From positions 132,645 to 196,644 of the forward strand of contig NW_001865039.1 of assembly GCF_000002865.3 (NCBI RefSeq): a DNA stretch of 64,000 nucleotides, given 5' to 3'. Below are positions 28,956 through 39,704 of this stretch, in pieces; position 1 is the first letter of the stretch, and every line of letters begins with the position of its first letter. A program made the translations under genes and the position numbers. The notes under the pieces are model-generated. The model did not search any database, had not been told where the DNA came from, and saw only the letters and a program-made list of their open reading frames with translations. This DNA comes from Monosiga brevicollis MX1. Lineage: Eukaryota; Opisthokonta; Choanoflagellata; Craspedida; Salpingoecidae.

Positions 28956-30212
28956 ATGGCGATGGCGGGCTTTGCAGGGGCACGGGTCACGGCCGTGCTG
29001 CTCTTGAGCCTGATCTGCGCTTTGGGCTTTGAGAGTGCCCGTGCCGCAAGCTGCCAAACTTATGACGAGGCCGGCGCTGTCAGGTGCCGTAGCCTCGAAA
29101 GCTACACCGAGACGCGAGACATGGTCACAGCAGAGCAGTGTCAGGCCTTGTGCGACAACACCAACGCATGCGTCATCGCTACCCTAATCACCACCACCAT
29201 CGATGGCCAAACCCACAAGCGCTGCCTCGTTGGCCCCGATTGCGTCCTGCAAAGCGATGAAGCCGCCGTCTCCCGCCGCTGCACTGCCCGCTCCCTCGTC
29301 GGTAAGCCCCACTTCGGGCCCCAGGCCCCTTCCATGCTTTCTTGTTGGTTGCTGTTTTGCTCTGCCGTCCCCGCCCCTCTCAATCTTGCCCATCAGTGTA
29401 AAGCTTCTCAACGCCTTTCATGACCTTTGCCACCCATTTGCAATGCTTGTCTCGTCGCAACCGCACCCAAGGCGTTCCCATCAACTTTACGCATCCCCGC
29501 GCCGTGCTCATGCGTGGACCAGACGTTGCTGTTTACGATAACAAACGCGCCCCCTTCTCGACGGAACTCGTCGATGCGTTTGCCTCCAACCTCTTCAACT
29601 TCACCCTCGCTGGGCGCCTCAATAAAGTTTCGGCTCCCAGTGAACAGTATCAGAGCCAGGTACGTCAACAAAAACACCCGCCAAATGACCCCCGTGTCCC
29701 ACCCTCGCACCATCCCTGACCTGACGCCTGCTTTTAGATCATCCTTGACCTGGGCAGTCAAACCAATGGTCTGGCGCTGGGCATCGACACCGACTTTGAT
29801 GATCGTCGTGGGAAAGTAATCGCTGGTCTTTGCTTGGAAACCAAGTACATCGGCCCCGCTCTTCCCGTACCCGCCCTGAACCAGTGGTTCGACTTTTGGT
29901 TCACCGTCCGAGCCATCCCCACCTCCGTCCGAGGCACCGTGGATATTGAAATGAGTCTTCAACTCGACGATAAAATCGACTCAGTCCGCGTCCCGAGCCT
30001 GGCCTTCAAAGCTTGGTCCGACAGCAACAAGGGCGGCTTCAATAGCGGCTACCCATTTCACGCCAGCAGATCAGTTTGCCATTTTCATTCCACCAAGCTC
30101 CTCGACCTCTCCGACTCCACCGTCGTCGACCCAACAATAGGCCTCCAGCTTTTCCTGGATGACTATGTCCTCGCAGATCGCTCCAAGGACAATTCCCGTG
30201 CTGGTCAGTCCG

Positions 30213-30254
<42 letters not shown>

Positions 30255-32983
30255 ATGTGCTGCTATCCTGTCTATCCATGCCATTCCCTGTTTGCAATCT
30301 GGTACCCGGGAGGAAAGGAGGCAGGACGACGCGGCTTTTTTTTTTTTTTTTTTTTTTTTTTCCTGTCTGTTTGTTGGTTTGTTTCTGGGGTGTGAGGACC
30401 ACGGACGTTTGTCGCCATTTTAGTGCACCAGTACAGCACTCATTCCAGCTTGGACTTTGCACTGTTGCCCCCAACTTGACTGCGCAGGCGTGTTCGCACG
30501 GCCTTTGCCAGTTAAACCACCCTTGAACACCATCCGGCCTTATGCCTCTGAGCTGGCCGCCGATGTTAGCGTTCGTGATGCATCTTGGACCATGGCCACT
30601 GCCGTGCGCCTTGCTTTCACTCGGGAAGAAACACCTTTGTTTGAATTCTGGAACAACGAGGAGATTATTCGAGTTGTCCTCTCCGGCAGCCAACTGCACA
30701 TTGGGCCCAAAGGACGTGAGGAGACAGGCAATAAAATCCCAATTTCTTGGTCAGATGTACACGAGCGCCGCTCCGTGCCCATCATACTCGCCTGTACACG
30801 AGAGGGCTCTGCCGCTACCGAGCCCGCGCAACCTCTGGAACTTCGTGTCAGCAATGTGCGCTATGTTCTGAAGCAGGAGATGAAGTGTTCTTCTTTGAAC
30901 CGCATGGGAATCCTTCTCCGCTACGTTGACCCTACATCCCCGTTGTATATGGAGGAAGAGGTTGGACTTCGCCTTTTTGCCTCCAAGATAGCCTCTCTTT
31001 TGCCGCAAGACAACACCCGTACGTTTTAGTACCCACGCCCTGCCCTCCTTCCCCTGCATCGCAGCCGGGTCCCCAAAGACTGCTCATTCTATCGCGACTC
31101 TCACAACTCTCGTCCAACCATGGTGACGTGGCTGACAGTGTGCTCCAATGATGGGCGTCGAGCGGTGGCCATGTCTGATGGCGAAACAGGCACCTGCAGC
31201 TGCCTCCCGGGCACATCCGGTCCCAATTGCGTTTATGGTGCATTTTCAGGCGCTGCTGCCTCGCCCGAAAATCTCGTCAACTCGACAAGTATGTCCCTTT
31301 TGCAGCGTGGTCGTGCTGGGTTTGCATCTGAGCCTGACTGGCTAGCGCCCTCGTGTCCGATTGTCTGCAAGACCAGCCGCATCAGTGATTGAATGGAAAA
31401 TGCTTGCTGCTGTAGATGCCTTGGCCACGCTTGTGGCGCCATCCGACCTAGATGTTGTGGTGCCGGCGGGCCCGGTGGCCCTGGAGATTGAGCTGCCCTT
31501 TAATGATCTTCTGCACGATACGCGTGCTTTGCCTCTTTTTGCCATTCAAGATACGGTGTGTGCGCGCAGCAGTGTCCTTGTCGTGTGTTGCTACCTACCA
31601 AATTGCTCACCTGATGACTGTGGTCTTGCTTGGTTGCTACATAAATTTCCTCAGATTGGGCTTTATATTGACGGCGCATCTCGCCTCATGATTGATGTGT
31701 GTGGCAAAGACAGCCAATCCATTTCAGCCACATGTACGGCCTCCCCACCCTTGTGCTCGTGTTTCGTCTTTGGCGACATGCCTTGGCCCCATGCACTCCC
31801 CCTGCGCACCTTGCCACCAGCACCTCCATCTCTGCCTGTTCTCAAATTTGATATGTCCATTGTTCCATCGACTGTTTTGTTTGTTGAACTCAACGTCTGT
31901 CCGTGGCTGCGGCTCATGATGTGTCTTGCTCGCGGTGGACACCTTGATCTTGTCCCTCTCCTTGTAGATGCCGTTGATCTCATGGGAGCAGACTCGGCAC
32001 ACAATGCCCTTTTGCGTATCTCAATTTTGCCTCTGGACGTCGACACCAGCTACGGCAGTCGCTTGGTGGCCACCATCAATGGGGATGTGCGATTGGACGT
32101 GCCGGTTCCTGGCCGGTTCACCAGTGGTGGTACCCTGCGACAAATGAGCTTTGGAGGTGGTAGTGGTGGTACACCATTTTGTGGCAAACAGGAGCCCAAG
32201 GTCTTTGATGGCACCTTGCCGCTGTTCGGCACGTCCGTATTTGCGGGCACTTGGGCGAGCGCAGCCGCAGCCGGCGTGGGGGACCGCCCAGCGTGTTTTG
32301 CTCCTGCTGCACCAGTCGCTGGGGAGTGCAGTTGTCCAACAGCGCTGGCCGCCGATTACAACTCGTGCGAGTCGAACGGAAGTTGCTTTCCTTCGTTTTT
32401 GACTTGCGGGCCGGGCGAGTACCTAGCCTGCTCAAAGGGCAATTTCTCGTGTTCGGCCTGTCCAGACAACACGTATCGGAGCGAGGCACAGCATCGCTAC
32501 ACGTCATGCTTGCCCCAACCGGCATGTCTCCCAGGCAAGGAGCCAATGGCGTCGCCGTGCGAGGCCTGTGCCGAGCGGGTGTGCGAGGCCTGTGCTCGCG
32601 GCGAGGCCAGCCCGGGTGGTCGCGCTGCGTGCGCCGCCGTTCAGGCACCAGAAATGTGGTGTGACGTCAACGGCACGCTTCACATTGATTGCGCGCGGCT
32701 GGTGCTCAGTGATGTGGCCGTGGTAGACCACTTGGCGTTGCCCCCCCTGTCCGAAGTGCTTCATCAAACGTGGCCTGATACATTGAGTGTGGTTGCCACG
32801 GACGGTACGCTGATCTTGCAGGTGGCGGAGGTGTACTTGAACGGCGTACCCTTGCCCGTGGCGCTCCCCGAGCCCCGGGCTTCGGCCCATTGTCGGGTGT
32901 GGCAGGATGGGGCGGGCCGCCTTCAGTTGGAGGCCGATGACATCCTTGTAAACGGCCAGCCCCTCGTCACACTTCTCTCCTAA
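28956..32983 (+). CDS. Large secreted cysteine-rich protein with an EGF-like segment
   Basis: A multi-exon gene. It starts MAMAGFAGARVTAVLLLSLI with a signal peptide cleaved near ARA|ASC. Exon 1 (28956-29301) has a cysteine-rich region, TAEQCQALCDNTNACVIATL. It joins exon 2 (29472-29659, VPINFTHPRAVLMRGPDVAV) through GTAAGC..CCCAAG. Exon 3 (from 29738, IILDLGSQTNGLALGIDTDF) and exon 4 (from about 30488, ARPLPVKPPLNTIRPYASEL) look like beta-sandwich, lectin-like extracellular modules. An EGF-like stretch, TGTCSCLPGTSGPNCVYG, is at about 31185-31240. A long last part encodes LFAIQDT, IGLYIDGASRLMIDVCGKDS and a TNFR/ephrin-receptor-like Cys cluster (CGPGEYLACSKG, CSACPDNTYRSEAQHRYTSC, about 32405-32640), ending VNGQPLVTLLS with the stop at 32981-32983. 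No transmembrane segment is seen near the end, so an extracellular product is likely. I cannot name it. Confidence 0.72.
30213..30253 (+). repeat. CA microsatellite in an intron of the secreted gene
   Basis: A (CA)n tract follows the donor after DNSRAG. A T run at about 30338-30361 lies in the same intron. Confidence 0.9.
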
Positions 32984-33251
32984 CCAATCTTGTTCGTCTC
33001 TGTCTCGATCGTCTGGCCTAGCAAGAGGTTTGACCCCTTGCCTGAGTCGCGCGCGGCGCTGTGCGCCGACCTCGCCTTGTAAATTGAATGGCCCCCCATC
33101 CACTCGGTCTGGTCTTTTTGTCTTCTTTCAACACTTGGCACCCGGCTCTGCGGGTCGCTCGTCAGAGGTCAGCGTCTGCTGATCGCTCGCTCCCCCTAAG
33201 CAACACATGGAATTGGCGTTTGATCAAGATCACCAGGCCATCCTAACCTGG

Positions 33252-33334
<83 letters not shown>

Positions 33335-34206
33335 GACATGCGAGATGAGAAAGATGACGACTTTTGTTCATGAAAGAGAGACTAATCATCAACAAAACAC
33401 AAAACATAAAACACATGAACAACCACCAAAGCGGTTGACACGCACGTGTATGGAATTCGGCCATGTTAGTAATGGTGTTTGTCTGGAAGTGCGATTCGAA
33501 ACGGCAGAGGGAGGGGGGGGCGGAGGAAGGGTAAGAGACGAGAAGGGTCAAGCTGCTTGATTCAGGGTAAAGCTGATCACATTGTAATTTTCCAACGGCG
33601 CGCGCACGGAGAACCGAGATCGAGCTTCGCCCCTCTTCAAGTCTTTGTGTTTTTTCATCTCTCTCTCTCACCAAACTCTCTCTCACCAAACTCTCTCTCA
33701 CCAAACTCTCTCTCGCCAAACTCTCTCTCGCCAAACTCTCTCAAACTCAAACTCTCTCTCTCTCCTTCTATTTTAACCTCTCTTTACAACTCTCACTCGC
33801 ACTCTCTCTGCAATTTTCCCCCGTCTCCCACCACTCTCTGAATCTCTTTCACAGACTCACACACTCTCTGCCGGAGCGCACACCATCGCACTTGTTCCTT
33901 TTTTTTTTTCTTCTTCTGGTTCCAACTTCTGGATCATCTTTCTGGTCGCGGCCCTTGGTTGGCACGACCTGCGTGCGTGCGTGCGAAGCAGCAGCAGCAG
34001 CAGTAGCGTACACCGGGCATTTGTTCGCCCGCTGCAAATCTCTACTCGCCACCCTATGCGTGTGAGGTACGACACACACCCTGAAACCATGACCTTTGTT
34101 TGCTGTTGGGTCCCTTCTCTTGACCGTTACTCAGCACCCCTGCACCTCACCGCTTCCCCCTGCTCGCCCCGCCGCCCCTCTAGCCCTGTGAAAAGAACCA
34201 GGTGAT
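32984..34206. other. Intergenic region with CA and CT-type repeats
   Basis: It holds a (CA)n run at about 33255-33331 and a tandem array of a 15-bp unit, CTCTCTCTCACCAAA, about five to six copies at 33658-33745, with some units reading CGCC in place of CACC. Pyrimidine-rich sequence follows to about 33870, then AGC triplets at 33989-34003. It probably contains the promoter and 5' leader of the Popeye-like gene; no exon is recognised. Confidence 0.6.
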
Positions 34207-35562
34207 ATGTTGCGGATTGGTCCCGTATCCGGAGCCTGGGGCCATCTGGCCAACTTTTGGTTCTTCCTGGCGGCCATCTTCAGCGACATTCTACTCATTC
34301 GTATCTGCCTGGTCGGAGGCTTCCTCTTCCTCATCATCAACGCCTTTACGGGTCTGCCCCTCGAACCCGATGTTTTCATCAGCACCAGCTGGCCCGATGG
34401 CACCATTTTCTTGGACCTGATCATCTGGTCGGTCGTCACGGGCAGCTTTCACGTCATTGCCATCTGGATTCACCTCCGCGATGAGCGCCAACTCAAGCTC
34501 GATGACAACGAGGAACCGATTTGGCGCTACTTTTACCGCCGCGCGGGCATGCCCCGCACGGAATTTCGCATGGCTTTTGAAAAGGGTGACTTTGTACGCT
34601 ACAAGGCCGGTGACATTATTGTTGCAGAGAACGACTCCTTGCACCATCTCCACCTCCTCGTGGATGGTCTTGTCGAGTTCCAATCCGCTTACAATGATCG
34701 CGAGGGCGACGCTCGCACGCTCCACTCCGGTGACCTCTTTGACCTTGAGATTGCCAACCTTTTCGGTGTGCGCATCGGTTTCGAATCTGATGGTTTCCGT
34801 GCCCGTGCCGTGACCAACTGCCTGCTTGTTCGCTGGCCCTTTGAGGCCGTCCAAAGCATGGCGGCTGGTCCACCGGCCCTGGCCTCCTACTGGCGCAGCC
34901 TCGTGCTCTACCAGGTTGCTGCTGAGCTCAACCGCACTCACCTCGACGCCTCCGATCTGCCCAGCGACTCGCATGGCCATCTGGAAGACCCCGATATCTT
35001 GTCAGGCGGTCGCTCGCGTGATTTTACCGAGCCTCTGAAAGACCACGAGCTCCCTCCTCCAACCACCTTCAAATCCATCTTGCAATGGCTCTGGCGCTCC
35101 GCCAGCCCCTTCCCACCCCCGGGTCTGCGTCATAACACGCTCCCCACCTCTGGTCAGATGGCCTCGCAACGTCTGGTGGAAATGCGCACGCGACTGGCCG
35201 AGCTGGACAAGATGCATGCCAGCAACGAGCAACCCTTCACCTCCGTCTGGACCGGCGGGGCTCGTGAAAGCCAGAACGCAGCCCTCATGCGCCGCGTTAC
35301 CAGCCGCCTCAAGCGCGCCCAATCAAAGAACAAACCGGAACACCCTGATGACGACGCTAAGGAAACGGGCCAGATTGTACATGACCTGGCGCTGGCCCTC
35401 TCTCGTAACAGCGAGACCCCGCCCGCAGACGCCAATGAAACCGTTCAGGAAACTTCCCTGAGCGCCAGCGAGCAGCCGGCCTCTACCAACCAGAAGAGTG
35501 TCAAGCGTAAGGTTTCCGTCAAATCGACCCGCCGCGTCTCGACGCAATCGGCAATCCTCTAA
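34207..35562 (+). CDS. Popeye-like / cyclic-nucleotide-binding membrane protein
   Basis: A single open frame of 451 residues. The ATG at 34207 is the first after an in-frame stop (34189-34191). The N-terminal third is hydrophobic with probably three membrane segments: NFWFFLAAIFSDILLIRICL, VGGFLFLIINAFTG, and LDLIIWSVVTGSFHVIAIWI. A cyclic-nucleotide-binding-like beta domain follows: YRRAGMPRTEFRMAFEKGDF, YKAGDIIVAENDSLHHLHLL, VDGLVEFQ, then LFDLEIANLFGVRIGFESDG and AVTNCLLVRWPFEAVQSMA. Short extracellular N-terminus, three helices, then a divergent cNMP fold with an FxDxE-type patch is the Popeye (POPDC/BVES) plan; POPDC proteins bind cAMP through this domain. The C-terminal 150 residues are polar, with a basic Ser-rich end (KRKVSVKSTRRVS). 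It lacks introns, unlike most neighbours. A general cNMP-binding membrane protein is the main alternative. Confidence 0.66.
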   Translation: MLRIGPVSGAWGHLANFWFFLAAIFSDILLIRICLVGGFLFLIINAFTGLPLEPDVFISTSWPDGTIFLDLIIWSVVTGSFHVIAIWIHLRDERQLKLDDNEEPIWRYFYRRAGMPRTEFRMAFEKGDFVRYKAGDIIVAENDSLHHLHLLVDGLVEFQSAYNDREGDARTLHSGDLFDLEIANLFGVRIGFESDGFRARAVTNCLLVRWPFEAVQSMAAGPPALASYWRSLVLYQVAAELNRTHLDASDLPSDSHGHLEDPDILSGGRSRDFTEPLKDHELPPPTTFKSILQWLWRSASPFPPPGLRHNTLPTSGQMASQRLVEMRTRLAELDKMHASNEQPFTSVWTGGARESQNAALMRRVTSRLKRAQSKNKPEHPDDDAKETGQIVHDLALALSRNSETPPADANETVQETSLSASEQPASTNQKSVKRKVSVKSTRRVSTQSAIL

Positions 35563-36300
35563 AAAGGTCGACGCCAGACATGGCCTCGCTGCACCGCAAG
35601 CGAAAGAGCTAGCGTCTTCGCCCCTTTCCAGTCCCTTTGACGTGAACGTGGCACGCCATCGTCGTCCCCCACCCCCACCCCATTAACAATGACTTGCTTG
35701 ATCAACCACGCCATGCGCACTTCTGCCCATGAAAACTTCTTCAAGCATGCCAAGACCCCAGTCCTCTACATCCGAGTTGTGAGATGATGGGGTCTCTGGC
35801 ACGTGTACTTTAAAGCAGCTCGAATTGCAAAAAAAATAACCCTTGTCTAACCTCCTCTCAACAGTGTCAAACGGTGTTGCCGGAAACGGCCTCCAGTGTG
35901 GTGCTACCGACTCACACACACACTTCAACATTGGTATTTTCATTGCCATTGTATGTGTCAACACTATCGCAGCGCTATGGCTGTGCTCAAGATCAAATCG
36001 CGGGTCGCAAAAAGATGGGATATGAATTCAGAAGCGCACGCGCCCAAGCGCCCACCCCATGTATACACACGTGGCATTGGTGTGCGACATAAATAGCTAT
36101 TCATGGTGGGCAAGAAAAAGAGACAGATATAGCAACATAACAAACAGAATCACCGATAGACGAGTGCCGTTCAAAGAAACGGCGCCTAAAGACGATGAGG
36201 ACAAACAAAAAGAATCTCGTCCTGCGTGCAAAACGACCCGCAGGCTCAAACCGGCACACTCTGAAAGCATTCAATCAGATTATCTAATCCTATCATTCAT
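35563..36300. other. Tail-to-tail spacer
   Basis: This lies between the Popeye-like stop and the ITPK stop. A short open frame at 35843-36025 has a hydrophobic stretch (IGIFIAIVCVNTIAALWLC) but no other support. Otherwise nothing is recognised. Confidence 0.45.
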
Positions 36301-39300
36301 TCACATTGTGACGCGAACGCACAAAACAAAACGCAAGTTAATACGCGGCATGAAAAAATGCGTGGTCTTCAGCTCAGGGACGGAGGGCCAAGGCAACTGA
36401 CCAAGAATGTAGCCGTCTTCGCGAGATCCACAATCAGGCTCCCATTGAACGCCATGATCCACGGGCTCGCCCGGGCTGAAATGAATAAAATCAAAGACAG
36501 AAATTGAGAATTAAAAAAGTCATTCTGATACGGCCCGTGACAGCGCATTGCGCCAAGTGGTCATCACGGGCCCACGCAGAGAGAAGCAAGACAAGAGCAT
36601 ACCGGTAACACGTCTTGGCAAAATCAATCATCCACGCTCCACCGGGCAGATTGCCGTCGTGTACAAAAAGCAACGAACTCCCAATAATCTGCGTATTAGA
36701 TATACACGTGTGAGTAGGTTTGCAAGCTCGGGCAATCCTCGAGCATGACACGCTTTTCAGAGTGTCAGGCGGGCCAGACACTCGGTCGCTTGTCCTTCAG
36801 TGAGTTGTGTTGGTCGTGTCCGTACCTCGGTATGCCTGAACCAATCCGAGGCCAAGAGTGCAGCCCGCAGCTCACGCAGTCGACGGACGTAGCCTTCCCG
36901 TATCGCACCACAGCCCTGCACAAAGTAGCCAAGACGTTCCACAATGTCCTCGCGGTCCTTGAGGGTCTTGTAGTTGAACTAAATACAAATCCATGCAGTT
37001 CAAAGTGAGCAAGCTGTGAGCCACCAACAGCCAAGGCAGCATCCATCAATACAAATAGGGTTGATTGCAAACCTTGGTTTCTTCGGCCTCTCCGTGCCGG
37101 TGGATGCCCTCAATTCGAAAGCCGAGCGCAGCACTCGAGGAAAGCTGTTCACGAAACTGCATGTACCGCATCTTGGTGATACCAACTTGCTTTTCCTCCT
37201 CCGTTGGCTCTTCTGGATCAATGGCCACCAGTTTGTTGAGTAAATCAAGGCGAGGCTTGCTGCGCGCCACATCGGCTTCCAGAAATGTCCTGGTGAACGG
37301 CCGAGGTGCAAAGCCGCAGCGGCAAGGTGAGCGGTCAAGGCTGCATTGGATCACTCTTGCTGATGCAGCATGTCGTGGCATCGTGGCATCCCTTTTGCCG
37401 CCATCTCGATGCCTGAGTTGAATTGATGCGGATATGCAATTACACACCGAACGCCCATCTTCACGTCCATGATGTTGGCATGGGAACACCCCGCCACGAG
37501 ATTTTGCAGCTTCAAGTAGCCCTTGCCGTTGGTCATGATCACGCCGTCGTAGGCTGGCACGAACAGCTGCAGACTCTTGTGATGACGCAGCTGCTCAAAC
37601 ACAACCTGAAGATGCCAGGAACGAGACATGAGAGCCGTGTGGCACCGGGCCCCCGTCCTAGGGTCGAATGCTATGAGGCGGTTCGCTTACCTGCTCGGTG
37701 GTATTGGCTTGCTTGAAGATCCATTGGCCGTCCACATCCACTTTAAAGCCGTCCGAGTGGCTGCGCATGGCATCAACAGCGAGGTGAGATATCAGTGGGG
37801 TTGGGACGTCGACAAGTCAACCTTCTACTCTGTCCACAATGAGCCTGCGTGTCGGGAATGTGTGGGGTCGACAAAACTCTCAACTGACCCTGCCAGCTGA
37901 ACCCAAGGATAGGAGCTTCGTCGAAACACGCGCACGGCGGTGGTCATGTACCGCAAGGAGCGCCAGCGTTCTATGGCAAAGCGATGAGGAAAAGCGAGAG
38001 CTTTGGGTGAGGCATGCGCGCGAAAGATAAAGGCGAGTGCTGGGATGGAAAGTCCTTTGCACGAGCCATACCGCGAGCTGACGGGCTTTTGGACACGCGG
38101 CGTGGTTGAACAAAGCCAATTGCGCCAGAGCTGCAACCAGATGCCAAACTGTCGTCGCTAAAACATTCTTCATCAAAGTCGGCGCTCGAGCGTGGCGAAA
38201 CAAATTCCGAGCCGTTCAAGTTGATGAGGGTTTGTATGTCGTTGCTGCCTGCTGTGGTGGCCGCTGAGGTGGGGCGCTCCATCTCCATGTCATCCAGCTC
38301 GCTGGAGGCGTCGTCCTGACGGGACTCATGAGAATCTTGCGTGCTACCTTCACTGGGAGACGACACATCTGACCGAGGTTGGATATTAGCCAAAAGATCA
38401 GTGGCGCTCCCGGTTCGGCTACCAGGGTTGCTCCCATCGCGGCTGCTGGCTGCACGATGACGGGCCATTATGGCACGGCGTGAGATGGGTGACGTGCTGC
38501 TGGAGGAGCCAGCTGATGATTTGTGAGAGGGTGCGGCAAGGTTGCGGGCTTGCGCAAGGGATTCCGAGGCCGCCATATCCGAGTCACGACCACTGGGTAC
38601 AAGGGTGGAGGGATCATAGTGATCAAAGTCAGAAGCTCGCTCCTCCAGATGGGCGCGGCGCGCTCCGTGGCTACTGTGTGGAGATGAAGCCGTGGGCGAG
38701 CGCGGTGGCGGGCGGGGCTGAAGGGTTGAGCTCATGTCGGGCTGGTCCGTTTGGTCGTATGCGCGACGCTGGTAATACCGCCGCACATGACCCGGCGAGA
38801 GGCAACGGGTGAGTTGAACGCCGCAGGAGCCATTGTCCAGACAGACACTGTCAGCACCATCGTCGTCATCATACGCATCGATATCAGCATCCGTGTCTGC
38901 ATTTGCACCCGCACCCGCGTCAGGAACGGAGGACAAAGTTGATCCATCATGGCGTGGAACGACTTGGGCACCAGGTACAGAAAAGGGGTCACCAAGCTGG
39001 CCTTCGAGCGGCACTCCGAGGCCGAGCTCGTGTTCGTCCGAGGTCGTGGCTGGTCCGGAGAAAGACAATGAGGGTGGGCGAAGGGTGCACTGGGAAGAGG
39101 TACTGTCCATGCTGGGGCGGGGTTCCAATGGTACACCAGTGCCCAGGCCAATGGAACTGGTTGATCCGTGGGTGCGGGAATGGCGGCCAGCGCCAGGAGA
39201 GCGGCGGCTGCCGTTGGAGCTATCGGAGAAGCGTATGGCGGGCGGGTCGAGATTGCTGGGGGAGCCCAGGCTGGTGTCACCGGGGACTGGGGTGATGGAC

Positions 39301-39704
39301 GACACCATTAGACTACCCCGTCGCCCGTCACTACCTTGTGGGGTGAGACAGGTGTCGCTGCCCAGACCCGAGGCCATAGAGGAGGCCTTGACGAGTTCTG
39401 CTAGCTGAAGCAAGTCCATGTCGGTGAGGGCGGTGTCACTGCTGCGCCGGCGATGGAAAGCATCGGAAAAATCAATGCCAAATCCATGTGAGCTCTGGAG
39501 CCAGTTGTCGGGGTGAGAGCCGCGGCGCAGCTTGCCCGTGCCGACAATGTCATCGTCCTCGGTTGAGGCGCAACTGTCGCGGCGCATCTGCCAGAACTGA
39601 AAACCATGGCTAGAGCGATGCCGAGGGCCCCCGGCGGGAGGGGTATACTCTTCAAACAGTTGATTCGCACGCGGGTGGCGTTCGTGTGCGGTCGACTCCG
39701 CCAT
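36301..39704 (-). CDS. ITPK-like (IP3 3-kinase): Inositol-trisphosphate 3-kinase
   Basis: A minus-strand gene. Exon 1 (39704-38072) encodes about 540 mostly Ser/Asp/Gly-rich, disordered residues starting [20 protein letters not shown]. It splices as [19 protein letters not shown] into exon 2 (37970-37889), whose end YPWVQLAG joins HSDGFKVD of exon 3, matching the YPWIQLAGHAGSFKA motif of animal IP3 3-kinases. The kinase core continues as [28 protein letters not shown] (substrate/catalytic DxKMG), [40 protein letters not shown], the [16 protein letters not shown] exon, [10 protein letters not shown], and WMIDFAKTC (metal-binding D-F-x-K-T). Near the end is SREDGYILG, the counterpart of NREDGYLxGL. 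I place the stop at 36303-36301, though a further 3' exon is possible because the last residues diverge. The enzyme makes Ins(1,3,4,5)P4 from InsP3, tuning calcium signalling. Confidence 0.9.

Noticed and set aside
35843-36025. A 60-codon frame with one hydrophobic stretch
   Set aside because: It lies in a tail-to-tail spacer with no splice or family evidence; probably 3' untranslated sequence of the Popeye-like gene.
38833-39408. A 191-codon plus-strand frame opposite the ITPK first exon
   Set aside because: GC-rich antisense shadow of a Ser-rich disordered exon; no motif.
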